A stretch of DNA of 64,000 nt. Origin: Pseudomonas sp. QS1027 (GTDB lineage: Bacteria; Pseudomonadota; Gammaproteobacteria; Pseudomonadales; Pseudomonadaceae). How positions within the stretch are numbered: position 1 is the first letter of the stretch; every line of letters starts with the position of its first letter. Below the pieces are notes generated by a model. The model worked only from the letters and a program-made list of their open reading frames with translations, ran no database searches and had not been told where the DNA came from. The stretch spans positions 310,001 through 374,000 of the forward strand of contig NZ_PHSU01000003.1 in the NCBI RefSeq assembly GCF_002814235.1, written 5' to 3'. Positions 25,018 to 34,070 of the stretch are shown here, one piece after another. The position numbers were made by a program, and so were the translations under genes.

Positions 25018-26943
25018 ATGGTCGCCGACTGGTTGATGGGCGCTTCGGTACGTCGCAAGTTGACCCTGGGCTTTGGCATCGTGTTGCTGCTCACGGCGCT
25101 GTTGAGCGCGATTGCCTGGTACAGCATCGGGCAACTGACGATGCGCAGCGAGGCGTTGGTGGACAGTGTCTCGCTGGACACGCAGATCGCCGCCGTGCGC
25201 TTGCAGGAAAACGAATTCGATCGCACCGGGCAGGGCGCTGCGGTCGATGCCTATTCCACGCAGATGCAGGTGTTGTATGCGGGCGTCGACAAGCTGCAGA
25301 TGAGCCTGGAAACCGACGCACAGACGACCCTCGCGCGCATCCGTGAGGTGGCCCGGGCTTATCAACAGAGTTTTGCCGAGTTTGTCGCGGCCCGACGCCA
25401 GGCCCGCGAAGCGGAAAAGGCCATGGTGCCGGTGATGGAAAATATCGCCGAGCAACTGACGCGTTTGCGTACCCAACTGTTCCAGCAGATGCGCAGCGAT
25501 CCGGCGGTCACCATCGATCAGGCGCAGGCGGTGGCCGAGCTGCAATGGCTGATGGCGCAATTGCGCGATCAGGTGCGCTTGTACATCGCCGATCCGCAAC
25601 CCGAGGCGCAGTTGCGCGTTTCGCAGATGGCCGACCGGATTCGTGTGCAGGGCAACGACTTGTACGGGCAACTGCCGGGTGACGCCTTGCAGACGCCGCT
25701 GTTGGAAGCGTTGCAGGCGGCGGTGAGCTACCAGGATCGGGTCGTGGACTTCAGCGCCAGCGTGCTCAAGAGCCAGCAGGCCAAACAGGCGATGCTGGCG
25801 CAGGCGGGTGACTTGCAGCAACTGAGTGCGGCGGTCTATCAACTGCAACTCCAGGGACGCGCTCACGATGTACGGATGGCCCGTGGCGAGTTGTTGCTGG
25901 CGGGAGGGCTGGCGCTGTTGCTGGGCTTGCTGTCGGCCTGGGCCATGACCCGGCAGATCGTCCCGCCGCTCAAGCGGACCCTGGTCCTGGCACGGCAGAT
26001 CGCCTCGGGCGACCTGACCGGTAACCTGGAAAGTCACCGGCGTGACGAGCTGGGGCAGATGATGACGGCCATGCGGGAAATGGCCGGGCATCTACGCCAG
26101 TTGATCGGCAGCATCGGTGATGGCACGCGCCAACTGACCCAGGCCGCCGAGGGCTTGTCTACGGTCACTGCCCACAGCAGTGCGGGAGTGTCACAACAGC
26201 GCCAGCAGACCGAAGAGGTCGCCGGCGCCATGACCGAGATGGTCGACAGCGCCCAGCATATTGCCCGTAATGCCCAGCAGGCCTCTGAGGCGGCGCAGGC
26301 GGCCGAGCGGCGTAGCGTCGAGGGTAATCGCGTGGTAACCCAGGCAATCGAGCACTTTGAAGCCCTGGTGCTCAATGTCGATCGCTCGGCGTTGGCAATG
26401 GAACGTTTGCGTGAAGACGGTGAGCGTATCGGCGGGGTGTTCGGGGTGATTCGCGAGGTGGCGGAGCAGACCAATCTACTGGCGCTCAACGCGGCCATCG
26501 AAGCGGCGCGCGCAGGTGAAGCGGGGCGAGGGTTTGCGGTGGTCGCCGATGAAGTGCGGGCGCTGGCTCAACGTACCCAGCGCTCCACCGAGGAGATCGA
26601 GGGATTGATCGCGGCCTTGCATGGCGGCACCGAACAGGCCACGGCGATCATGCGCCAGAGCCAGGACATGAGCCTGTCCAGCGTGGCCCTGGCCCGTGAA
26701 GCCGGCGGCGTGCTCAGTGAGATTCGCCAGTCGGCATCGTTGATCCAGTCGATGAACTCGCAGATTGCCACGGCCGCCGATCAGCAAACCCGTGCCTGCG
26801 AACAGATCAGCGGCAACCTGGCCCGCGTGCGCGATATTGCCGACGAGTCGGCGCAGTCGAGTGCCCGCACGGCGACGGCGAGCCTCGAGCTGTCGCGCCT
26901 GGGGGGCGATCTCAGCGTGCTGGTTCAGCGATTTACCGTGTAG
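25018..26943 (+). CDS. Methyl-accepting chemotaxis protein with a long helical sensor
   Basis: A 641-residue chemoreceptor. Membrane segments are at about 14-36 ([21 protein letters not shown], ending before SIGQ) and 289-309 ([19 protein letters not shown], then TRQI). The intervening periplasmic region of about 250 residues is glutamine-rich and helical throughout, the pattern of the HBM (helical bimodular) sensors such as McpS. A HAMP domain follows, then coiled coils, and the signalling hairpin [37 protein letters not shown] lies near 480-520. The ATG at 25018 has AGGAG upstream; the frame start at 24940 lacks one. It would relay attractant binding to CheA/CheW. The ligand is unknown. Confidence 0.9.
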   Translation: MVADWLMGASVRRKLTLGFGIVLLLTALLSAIAWYSIGQLTMRSEALVDSVSLDTQIAAVRLQENEFDRTGQGAAVDAYSTQMQVLYAGVDKLQMSLETDAQTTLARIREVARAYQQSFAEFVAARRQAREAEKAMVPVMENIAEQLTRLRTQLFQQMRSDPAVTIDQAQAVAELQWLMAQLRDQVRLYIADPQPEAQLRVSQMADRIRVQGNDLYGQLPGDALQTPLLEALQAAVSYQDRVVDFSASVLKSQQAKQAMLAQAGDLQQLSAAVYQLQLQGRAHDVRMARGELLLAGGLALLLGLLSAWAMTRQIVPPLKRTLVLARQIASGDLTGNLESHRRDELGQMMTAMREMAGHLRQLIGSIGDGTRQLTQAAEGLSTVTAHSSAGVSQQRQQTEEVAGAMTEMVDSAQHIARNAQQASEAAQAAERRSVEGNRVVTQAIEHFEALVLNVDRSALAMERLREDGERIGGVFGVIREVAEQTNLLALNAAIEAARAGEAGRGFAVVADEVRALAQRTQRSTEEIEGLIAALHGGTEQATAIMRQSQDMSLSSVALAREAGGVLSEIRQSASLIQSMNSQIATAADQQTRACEQISGNLARVRDIADESAQSSARTATASLELSRLGGDLSVLVQRFTV

Positions 26944-26946
26944 CCG

Positions 26947-27321
26947 TTACTCGTCTTTTTTCATCAGTCCGGCCAGCGCCGCGAACGGGTTGTGGGTGGC
27001 CTTGGCGATCTTCGGGCTGCTCAGGGAGCTGTCGCCGAAGTATTGCTGGTCGGTGTAGCGCGAGTGCTCGTTGTCATGACAGAACAGGCACAGCAGTTCC
27101 CAGTTGGAACCGTCCTGTGGGTTGTTGTCATGGTTGTGGTCGCGGTGATGCACGGTGAGCTCGCTCAGGCGCTTGCCGGAAAATTCACGGGCGCAGCGAC
27201 CGCAGACATGCGGGTACATCTTCAGCGCCTTGTCACGATAGCCCATCTCTTTATCGCGTTTCGCATCGGCCAGGATACGGTCCAGCTTGGCGGTATGGGA
27301 GGGAGGGTTGGCCGAACTCAT
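26947..27321 (-). CDS. YajD-family HNH nuclease
   Basis: A 124-residue HNH protein. The motif comprises CGRCAREFSG, TVHHRDHNHDNNPQDGSNWELLCLFCHDNEH: two CxxC pairs and the HH/N/H residues of the fold. It matches the YajD family, small HNH proteins of unknown role. The gene ends 3 bases from the chemoreceptor gene, convergent. Cytoplasmic by sequence. Confidence 0.88.
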   Translation of the reverse strand: MSSANPPSHTAKLDRILADAKRDKEMGYRDKALKMYPHVCGRCAREFSGKRLSELTVHHRDHNHDNNPQDGSNWELLCLFCHDNEHSRYTDQQYFGDSSLSSPKIAKATHNPFAALAGLMKKDE

Positions 27322-27371
27322 GGGTTCACCTTGTTGAATAGGTTAATGACGGTTATGCAGCAAAGTTTAGC

Positions 27372-28058
27372 TCAGTTCTTGAGCTTCTCGGCGATCCAGA
27401 TGGTGTGGCGCGTGCCCTTGTTGCCGTGGGCATAGACCTGGACTTCCTCGGCCTTGAAGCCGGCCTTGCGCAGTTTGTCGGAGAAATGGCTATCGGCACT
27501 GGCCGACCACACCGCCAGCACGCCCTTGGGCCGCAGGGCCTTGGCACAGGCGCTCAGGCCGCCGGTGGAGTAGAGCCAGCTGTTGGCTCTCTGGGTCAGG
27601 CCTTCGGGACCGTTGTCGACATCGAGCATGATCGCATCGAAGCCGTTGGGCTCGGCCTGCAGGACCTTGGCCACGTCTTCCAGGCGAATCACCGTGCGCG
27701 GATCATCCAGCGGCCGGCCGGCTTTTTCCCCCAGCGGACCGCGGTTCCACTCGACGACGCCTGGCACCAATTCCGCGACCACGACTTCGGCGGTCTTGCC
27801 CAGATGCTTGAGGGCAGAGGCCAAGGTGAAGCCCATGCCGAGGCCGCCGATCAGCACCCGCGATTGCGGCCGGCCGGCGACCTTGCGGCAGGGAATTTCC
27901 GCCAGGGCATCTTCGGAACCGTGCATGCGGGTGTTCATCAATTGCCCGCCGTCACCGCCCTGGATCTTGATCACGAAGTCTTCGCCATACTCGAACAGGC
28001 ACAGGGCACCGCCGTTTTCAGGGATCGGAGCGGTGTCCAGCAGAACGAAACGTTTCAT
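27372..28058 (-). CDS. Spermidine synthase-like protein
   Basis: A 228-residue protein with a spermidine/polyamine synthase-like Rossmann fold. RVLIGGLGMGFTLASAL (about 65-81) is motif I, VVVAELVPGVVEWNRGP is the second strand with its acidic residue, and FDAIMLDVDNGPEGLT holds the motif IV aspartate region. The N-terminal 55 residues form a short beta domain, GGALCLFEYGEDFVIKI. It is shorter than SpeE (about 285). The true substrate is unclear; many pseudomonads annotate it as spermidine synthase-like. The ATG at 28058 was chosen because upstream codons belong to the divergent gene's region. Confidence 0.8.
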   Translation of the reverse strand: MKRFVLLDTAPIPENGGALCLFEYGEDFVIKIQGGDGGQLMNTRMHGSEDALAEIPCRKVAGRPQSRVLIGGLGMGFTLASALKHLGKTAEVVVAELVPGVVEWNRGPLGEKAGRPLDDPRTVIRLEDVAKVLQAEPNGFDAIMLDVDNGPEGLTQRANSWLYSTGGLSACAKALRPKGVLAVWSASADSHFSDKLRKAGFKAEEVQVYAHGNKGTRHTIWIAEKLKN

Positions 28059-28140
28059 GGATATCTCATTGGGAGGGGCAAAATAGCCGCGTTGCGAGTA
28101 GCCTGATGGCAGACAGAGAAGTCTGGCAACGGAGCCATTG

Positions 28141-28431
28141 ATGAAACGCGCTATTGTAGCGGTCATTGCATTGACCGCGCTCACCATTACCACGGTACGG
28201 GCCGAGGATCTCTCGCCGGTACCGGTCACGCCGAAACCGGGAGCGCCGAGCACGGCCACCCCGACACCGTCCCCGCAGATCACCCCGCGCACGCCACCCA
28301 AACCCGGCGAGCCGCTGCCCAGCATCGAGTTGCCGCAGCCGCCCAAGGACCAGACTCAGCCGGGTCCGGAGCAGAACGACAAGACGGACAAGGCTGACAA
28401 AGCCGATAAGGCGAAGGAAACTTCCAGCTAG
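28141..28431 (+). CDS. Small exported Pro/Lys-rich protein
   Basis: A 96-residue protein with a signal peptide (KRAIVAVIALTALTITTVRA, cleavage near residue 21). The mature part is low-complexity: proline/threonine-rich (TPKPGAPSTATPTPSPQI, then TPPKPGEPLP), ending with a charged repeat KTDKADKADKAKE. There is no cysteine. It is likely periplasmic or envelope-associated. It has no recognised function and few anchors for homology. Start ATG at 28141 with GGAG at 28131. It overlaps the convergent cNMP gene by 4 bases. Confidence 0.65.
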   Translation: MKRAIVAVIALTALTITTVRAEDLSPVPVTPKPGAPSTATPTPSPQITPRTPPKPGEPLPSIELPQPPKDQTQPGPEQNDKTDKADKADKAKETSS

Positions 28432-28901
28432 ATCTGTTGCGAGAGCAATTGGCCGTCCGCCATGCGCAGTCGCCTGGACAGCGCAATGGCGATGGCCCGG
28501 ATGATCTTGGCGGCGATCTTCGGCGCATCGTTGAGCATCTTTTCCAGGGAGTCCTTACCCAGGTTGAGCAACTGGCAATCGCTGGCGGCCACGCAACTGG
28601 CTGAACGCCGCTCACCATCAAGTACCGCCATCTCGCCAAAGGCCCGTCCGGCGCGCAAGGTGGCAATCACCACGGGTTGGCCCTCGGCGTTGCTCTTCTG
28701 CACGTTCACGCTGCCGTAGTGAATGATGCACATGAAGGTTCCGGCGTCCCCCTCGTTGAAGATGGCTTCGCCTTTGGCGACGCTGCTGATGCTGAAGTAG
28801 CCGGCAGCGGCGAGGAAGTCCGCCGGCAGCAAGCTGGCGAACAAACCGCAGTCCATCAACATGTCGCGGATTTCGTTATTCAGTAAGGTCGGTTCTGACA
28901 T
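28428..28901 (-). CDS. Cyclic-nucleotide-binding domain protein
   Basis: A 157-residue protein consisting of one cNMP-binding domain (about 20-140). The phosphate-binding cassette FGEMAVLDGERRSAS is at 88-102 and retains the glutamate and arginine that bind the cyclic nucleotide. There is no DNA-binding HTH and no catalytic domain, so this is a stand-alone sensor rather than a CRP-type activator. Its partner is unknown. Convergent with the small exported protein gene. Confidence 0.87.
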   Translation of the reverse strand: MSEPTLLNNEIRDMLMDCGLFASLLPADFLAAAGYFSISSVAKGEAIFNEGDAGTFMCIIHYGSVNVQKSNAEGQPVVIATLRAGRAFGEMAVLDGERRSASCVAASDCQLLNLGKDSLEKMLNDAPKIAAKIIRAIAIALSRRLRMADGQLLSQQI

Positions 28902-28989
28902 GGCTCACGGTCTTTTCTTGTTACCTGTTCTGTGCGGGCATTGAAGCCCGGCGGCCCAGTGTTAAGACAAGGGTGCCGGGCAGAGTTCC

Positions 28990-31041
28990 TCAAACCAGGC
29001 CGAGAACCTTGAACACAAAGGCGTATTCGAGGGCTACGTCACGTAATCCCTGATAACGGCCGCTCATGCCGCCATGGCCGGCGTCCAGTTCGGTCTTGAG
29101 CAAGAGTAGATGCTCGTCGGTTTTCGTGGCGCGCAGTTTCGCCACCCACTTGGCCGCTTCCCAGTACTGCACGCGACTGTCGTTGTAGCCGGCGATCACC
29201 AGCGCGGCCGGGTAGGCCTGGGCGCGGACGTTTTCATACGGCGCGTAGGCCTTGATCCGTGCATACACCTCGGGTTCCTCGGGGTTGCCCCATTCGTCGT
29301 ATTCGGTGACGGTCAGCGGCAGGTCCGGGTCGAGCATGGTGTTCAGCACGTCGACGAACGGCACTTCGGCGATGGCCGCCTGGAACAGTTCCGGGCGCTG
29401 GTTGAGCACGGCACCGATCAGCAGGCCGCCGGCACTGCCGCCGCTGATGGCCAGCTGTTTCGAGGTGGTCAGGCCCTTGGCGATCAGGTGCTCGGCGCAG
29501 GCGATAAAGTCGTCGAAAGTGTTCTGCTTGTGCGCCTGCTTGCCGGCGCGATACCAGGCTTCGCCCAGTTCACCGCCGCCGCGCACGTGGGCGATGGCGA
29601 AGGCCATGCCGCGCTCCAGCAGGCTCAGGCGGGCGTGGGAGAACCACGGGTCGAGGCTTTCGCCGTAGGCGCCGTAGCCGTAGAGATAGAGCGGGGTGGC
29701 CTGGCCTTGCAGTTCACGCTTGACCACCAGGCTGATGGGCACCTGGGTGCCGTCCGCGGCCGTGGCCCAGAGGCGCTGGCTGACATAGGCATCGGGGTCG
29801 AAATCGCCCAGCACCGGGGTCTGCTTGAGTACGTTCTGTTCGCCGCTGGCCAGGGTCAGTTGGCGGATCTGGGCCGGACGATTGAGGGCTTCGTAACGCA
29901 AGCGGATGGTCTGGCTGGTGAATTCCAGGCTGTCCTGCACGTAGAGGCTGTAGGCGGCATCCGGCAGTTGCACGCGATAGCTCGGCAGGCCCTGGGGCCG
30001 CACTTCGATGATCGGCAAGCCGCCTTCGCGCAGGCTCAGGCACAGGGCCGAGGCGTTCAGGGTCAGGCCTTCGAGCATCACCTGGTCGTTGTGGGGTACC
30101 AGCAATTGCCAGTCGTCACGGCTCGGCACGCCATGGTCCGGGGTGTGGAACAGGGCGTAGTTGATGCCGTCCTGGTTGCTGCGGATAAACCAGCTCCACT
30201 GCTCCTGGTACTGGCCGTGGTCGACGAAATATTCATGGCCTTCGACCCGTGGTGCCAGGCAGGTAAAGGCCTGGGTCGGGGTGTCGGCGTCCAGGGCCCA
30301 GGCTTCGCTGGTGGTCTTGCTGTTGAGCAGCACCACCAGTTGGCGTTCTGAACTGCTGCGGTAGCAGTGCAGGAAGAAGCGCCCGTCGGCTTCGTGCAGG
30401 ACTTCCTCGGCCATGCTGTCACCGAGGCGGTGGCGGTACAGCTTGTGGGGGCGATGGGTGTCGTCCAGTTCGGCGAAAAACAGTGTCTGGCTATCGTTGG
30501 CCCAGGTCATGCTGCCGTCGCAGTCCTCGAACGGCAGCTCGCTGAGCGCGCCGCTGTCGAGTTCCTTGACGTACAGGCGATAGACCTCTTCGCCGCTGGT
30601 GTCGAGGCTGTAGGCCAGGCGTTGGTGATCCGGGCTGATACTGAAGGCGCCGAGGGAGAAGAAGCCGCCCGCCGCCAGCACGTTGGGGTCGAGCAGCAGG
30701 GCTTCGGCGTTTTCATCCACGGTCAGGCTGTCATCGGCCGGACGCGGGCAGCGGTAGTGCCGCGGGTATTCGTCACCGGCGGTGGTGCGGGTGTAATACA
30801 GGAACGGCCCCCAGGGCGAGGGCAGGGACAGGTCGGTTTCGAGAATCCGCGCCTTGATCTCCTCGAACAGGCTTTCGCGCAGTTTGCCCTGGTCGGCCAG
30901 TTGCGCTTCCTGGTAGCTGTTTTCGGCCTTGAGGTAGTCGAGCACGGCATCGCTGTCGCGTTCCTGCAACCAGGCGTAAGGGTCCGCGCCCGCGTCGCGG
31001 CGGGCAATCGGGGCGCTGTTGACGCTGCTATCGAGGGACAT
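28990..31041 (-). CDS. Prolyl oligopeptidase-family protease (oligopeptidase B-like)
   Basis: A 683-residue S9A-family serine peptidase. The N-terminal beta-propeller (about 70-405) is followed by the alpha/beta hydrolase domain. The catalytic serine is S536 in GGSAGG, the aspartate lies in AGYNDSRVQYWE and the histidine in DAGHGG. Acidic residues of oligopeptidase B that give Arg/Lys specificity (YDEWGNPEEP segment) are present, so PtrB-like cleavage after basic residues is likely. The ATG at 31041 was taken; a TTG at 31047 gives two more residues. Confidence 0.9.
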   Translation of the reverse strand: MSLDSSVNSAPIARRDAGADPYAWLQERDSDAVLDYLKAENSYQEAQLADQGKLRESLFEEIKARILETDLSLPSPWGPFLYYTRTTAGDEYPRHYRCPRPADDSLTVDENAEALLLDPNVLAAGGFFSLGAFSISPDHQRLAYSLDTSGEEVYRLYVKELDSGALSELPFEDCDGSMTWANDSQTLFFAELDDTHRPHKLYRHRLGDSMAEEVLHEADGRFFLHCYRSSSERQLVVLLNSKTTSEAWALDADTPTQAFTCLAPRVEGHEYFVDHGQYQEQWSWFIRSNQDGINYALFHTPDHGVPSRDDWQLLVPHNDQVMLEGLTLNASALCLSLREGGLPIIEVRPQGLPSYRVQLPDAAYSLYVQDSLEFTSQTIRLRYEALNRPAQIRQLTLASGEQNVLKQTPVLGDFDPDAYVSQRLWATAADGTQVPISLVVKRELQGQATPLYLYGYGAYGESLDPWFSHARLSLLERGMAFAIAHVRGGGELGEAWYRAGKQAHKQNTFDDFIACAEHLIAKGLTTSKQLAISGGSAGGLLIGAVLNQRPELFQAAIAEVPFVDVLNTMLDPDLPLTVTEYDEWGNPEEPEVYARIKAYAPYENVRAQAYPAALVIAGYNDSRVQYWEAAKWVAKLRATKTDEHLLLLKTELDAGHGGMSGRYQGLRDVALEYAFVFKVLGLV

Positions 31042-31130
31042 GGGCAACTCTCTGTTGGCGGATCGCTGACGGCGGGGCAGCCGGACCGGCGAAAAGCCGT
31101 TATCATAAGCGTCTCTTTGCCAGCCTTGCC

Positions 31131-31631
31131 ATGGACACCATGACCGAGAACGACTATCTGATCGCCTGGGGCTGCTACGCCTTCGCCGCCTTGGGCTGCT
31201 TGTTGGTGTGGTTCCGCCTGACCCGCTGGATCTGGCGCTGGCTGCGCGAGCCGCTGCGCGTGGTGATGGCGGTGCTGCTGTTCAGCCCGACCATTATCGA
31301 CCCGGTGAAGGAAAAATTCGCCCCGGCGGTGGCTATTACAGCCCTGGACCTGATGTTCAAGGTCGGCAACAACGCCTGGCGCGCGGTTTCCGATCTGTTC
31401 ATGTACCTGATGATCGCCGTGGGCGTTTATGTGCTCTTCGCGCTGATCCGCTGGCCCATCGAGCGCTCCATCAAGGCCCGTCGCCCGCAGCCCGTTGCGG
31501 CCGGCACGGCCCCGGCGGCCGAGCCCGAGGAGGACGATCAACCGTTCACCGCAGCCGAGCGCAACGAGCGTTTTGGCCGTCAGCCGCCGACCGGTGGCAA
31601 TGGTCGCCCGCGGGTCGAACCGCGTTTGTAA
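31131..31631 (+). CDS. Conserved hypothetical membrane protein
   Basis: A 166-residue protein with three hydrophobic stretches: about 10-30 (AWGCYAFAALGCLLVWF), 40-55 (LRVVMAVLLFSP), and 85-110 (LMIAVGVYVLFALIRWP). The C-terminal third is hydrophilic, arginine/glutamate/proline-rich. It leads a run of small genes (GATase, DUF2937) and starts divergently 89 bases from the peptidase gene. I do not recognise the function. The start is ATG at 31131; a second Met at codon 4 is also possible. Confidence 0.75.
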   Translation: MDTMTENDYLIAWGCYAFAALGCLLVWFRLTRWIWRWLREPLRVVMAVLLFSPTIIDPVKEKFAPAVAITALDLMFKVGNNAWRAVSDLFMYLMIAVGVYVLFALIRWPIERSIKARRPQPVAAGTAPAAEPEEDDQPFTAAERNERFGRQPPTGGNGRPRVEPRL

Positions 31632-31663
31632 GCGCGTCACTGCATTGAAGCGAGAGTCCGAGC

Positions 31664-32440
31664 ATGTGTGAATTGTTGGGCATGAGCGCCAATGTACCGA
31701 CCGATATCGTTTTCAGCTTTACCGGCCTGATGCAGCGCGGGGGGCGTACCGGCCCCCATCGCGACGGCTGGGGCATCGCCTTCTACGAAGGCCGTGGCTT
31801 GCGGCTGTTCCAGGACCCGGCGGCGAGCTGTGAGTCCGAGGTCGCGAACCTGGTGCAGCGTTACCCGATCAAGAGCGAAGTGGTGATCGGGCATATCCGC
31901 CAGGCCAATGTCGGCAAGGTCTGCCTGTCCAATACCCATCCCTTTGTCCGTGAGCTGTGGGGGCGCAACTGGTGTTTCGCCCATAACGGCCAGTTGGCGG
32001 ACTTTCAGCCGCCGACCAGCTTTTACCGCCCTGTAGGCGATACCGACAGCGAAGCGGCCTTCTGCGACCTGCTCAACCGCGTGCGCCAGGCCTTTCCGGA
32101 GCCGGTGGATATCGAAGTGCTGCTGCCATCCCTGGTCCAGGCCTGTGCCGAATACCGCTCCAAAGGTGTGTTCAATTGCCTGCTCAGCGACGGCGACTGG
32201 CTGTTCTGCTATTGCTCGACCAAGCTGGCACAGATCACCCGGCGCGCGCCGTTCGGCCCGGCACGCTTGAAGGATGTCGACGTGATCGTCGACTTCCAGG
32301 CCGAAACCACGCCCAATGACGTGGTGACGGTGATTGCCACCGAACCTTTGACCGAAAACGAAACCTGGACCCGCTACGAACCGGGCCAATGGAGTCTGTG
32401 GCGGCGCGGTGAATGCGTCAGCCAGGGCCAAACCGAATAA
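31664..32440 (+). CDS. Class II glutamine amidotransferase
   Basis: A 258-residue Ntn-type glutaminase (YafJ-like). The nucleophile is C2 (MCELLGMSAN), exposed after Met removal. Conserved HRDGWGIAFY and GHIRQANVG (about 75-83), then NTHPFVRE and CFAHNGQL segments complete the glutaminase site. There is no synthase domain, so the ammonia acceptor and partner are unknown. A short 32-base gap separates it from the preceding membrane protein gene and 11 bases from the next gene; the three are probably co-transcribed. Confidence 0.88.
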   Translation: MCELLGMSANVPTDIVFSFTGLMQRGGRTGPHRDGWGIAFYEGRGLRLFQDPAASCESEVANLVQRYPIKSEVVIGHIRQANVGKVCLSNTHPFVRELWGRNWCFAHNGQLADFQPPTSFYRPVGDTDSEAAFCDLLNRVRQAFPEPVDIEVLLPSLVQACAEYRSKGVFNCLLSDGDWLFCYCSTKLAQITRRAPFGPARLKDVDVIVDFQAETTPNDVVTVIATEPLTENETWTRYEPGQWSLWRRGECVSQGQTE

Positions 32441-32451
32441 GGAAGTCCGTT

Positions 32452-32985
32452 ATGTGGTTGAGTTACCTGCGGCTGATTCTGTTTACCCTGGGGCTGTTGC
32501 TCGGTGTCCAGGTACCGGGTTTTATCAATGACTACGCCAAGCGGGTCGAAGCGCATCTGATTGAAGCGCAGACCGGCCTCCAGGGTTTCCAGAAGACTGC
32601 CGAGCAGTTCTTCAATGGCGATCTGCAGGCCCTGGTGGCGCATTATCGCGCCAGTGACGACCCGGTGTTCCGCAGCGATGCCGACAGCCTTGGCACCTTG
32701 CTCACCCGCCAGCGTCTGCTGGACGACCAGTTCCAGGCGATGCAGGGGCCCTGGTACAAACGCGCGTTGCAGGTGGCGTATGCGGCCGATCCGGCGATTC
32801 GCGAGGAAACCTTGCAGGGCTACACCTACCAGGTCCTGCTGTCGCCCGAGGCGATCGGCTGGGCGATGGGCGCGGCGCTGCTGTTCTCGTTCGTGATCGA
32901 AGGCTTCTTCCGCCTGGTGGACTGGGTGGTGCTGGGCGGCAAGCGCCAGCGCGAACGCCTGGCGCGGCGCGAACGGGGTTATTGA
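32452..32985 (+). CDS. DUF2937-family membrane protein
   Basis: A 177-residue protein with an N-terminal membrane segment (LSYLRLILFTLGLLLGVQV, about 3-21) and a C-terminal one (IGWAMGAALLFSFVIEGFF, about 138-156), with a helical middle region. This two-TM pattern fits DUF2937. Function unknown. The ATG at 32452 starts 11 bases after the GATase stop. The 3' end overlaps the convergent LysR gene by 7 bases. Confidence 0.8.
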   Translation: MWLSYLRLILFTLGLLLGVQVPGFINDYAKRVEAHLIEAQTGLQGFQKTAEQFFNGDLQALVAHYRASDDPVFRSDADSLGTLLTRQRLLDDQFQAMQGPWYKRALQVAYAADPAIREETLQGYTYQVLLSPEAIGWAMGAALLFSFVIEGFFRLVDWVVLGGKRQRERLARRERGY

Positions 32986-33911
32986 CCGGGGAGGGCGGGC
33001 TTGCTCAGGACCACATACTCCTCGCCCATCTTGTCCGCATAGCTGTGCAAGACTTCCTGGCACAGCGCGACAATCTCCTCCACCAGCTCGACACCGACCC
33101 GCCAGGACACCACCACTTCGAGGTTCGGCGGGCGGACGTCGAGGGCCAGCAAGGTCAACTCGCCGCGCATCAGTTCTTCGCGCACCAGCACCGACGGCAG
33201 GGCGCCGATACCGAAACCATCGCGCAGTAGCCGGGTAATCGCCGACACCGAGTTCACGCAGTTCAGCCGCGGCGTCGGCACGCCATGGACCTGCATCAGG
33301 CCGAGAATCTCCTGGTGCGGCCGCGAGTTTTTCGAGAAGGTCACGATGCGCTCCCGGGCGATCTCGGCCAGGCTCGTATATTCACGGTTATAGATCGAGT
33401 TGCTGGCCACCACCCAGCCCATCGGGTGGCTGATCAGTTTCAGGCTGCGAATCGACTCCTGGCGCAGCAGGTCGGTTTGCAGCACCAGGTCGAGAAAGCC
33501 TTTTTGCAGCTGATCGCAGAGGTTCAGCGCGGTATCCGCCACCAGCTCGATTTCCACCAGCGGGAAACGATCCGACATCTGTGCCACCAACGGGCTGAGC
33601 CAGGTATGGATGACCGTGTCCATCACCCCGATGCGCAGGCGTCCGACCTTGGTCGAACTGATCTCGATGGCATGCTTGAGGGCCTGCATGGTGTCCATCA
33701 TCTGCTCGGCATAGTCGAGCACCTTGAGCCCTTCGGGAGTCAGGCTGACGCCGCGGGAATCACGCAGGAACAACTTCACCCCGAGCTCGCCTTCGAGCAC
33801 CGCGATACGGCTGGAAATGGACGCCTGGGTGGTGAAGAGCTTGTCCGCCGTCAGGCGAAAACTCTTCAGTCGTGCAACCCAGACGAAGGTCTCGAGAAAT
33901 TTGAGGTTCAT
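32979..33911 (-). CDS. LysR-family regulator beside the pxp cluster
   Basis: A 310-residue LysR protein. The HTH is at about 1-62 (KFLETFVWVARLKSFRLTADKLFTTQASISSRIAVLE pattern), and the effector domain is about 90-300. It is divergent from the MFS-pxpABC genes and is their likely regulator (inference from position). The intergenic region (33912-34070) contains CTTATGCC and ATAAGCC-type elements that could be LysR sites. The ligand is not identifiable; 5-oxoproline is an obvious guess. Confidence 0.88.
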   Translation of the reverse strand: MNLKFLETFVWVARLKSFRLTADKLFTTQASISSRIAVLEGELGVKLFLRDSRGVSLTPEGLKVLDYAEQMMDTMQALKHAIEISSTKVGRLRIGVMDTVIHTWLSPLVAQMSDRFPLVEIELVADTALNLCDQLQKGFLDLVLQTDLLRQESIRSLKLISHPMGWVVASNSIYNREYTSLAEIARERIVTFSKNSRPHQEILGLMQVHGVPTPRLNCVNSVSAITRLLRDGFGIGALPSVLVREELMRGELTLLALDVRPPNLEVVVSWRVGVELVEEIVALCQEVLHSYADKMGEEYVVLSKPALPGQ

Positions 33912-34070
33912 GCAATCAACTTTTTCTTATGCCTGGGCAGGACTTTTATTAGTTGGACGCAGAGGGCACGGCCAACGAAAAATGACCTTCGACCGGTCAA
34001 GCACGATAAGCCTATGCCCCGCTGGTCGCCAGAACAATACCAATAAGTTTTATGCGGAGAACTTCCCCCC

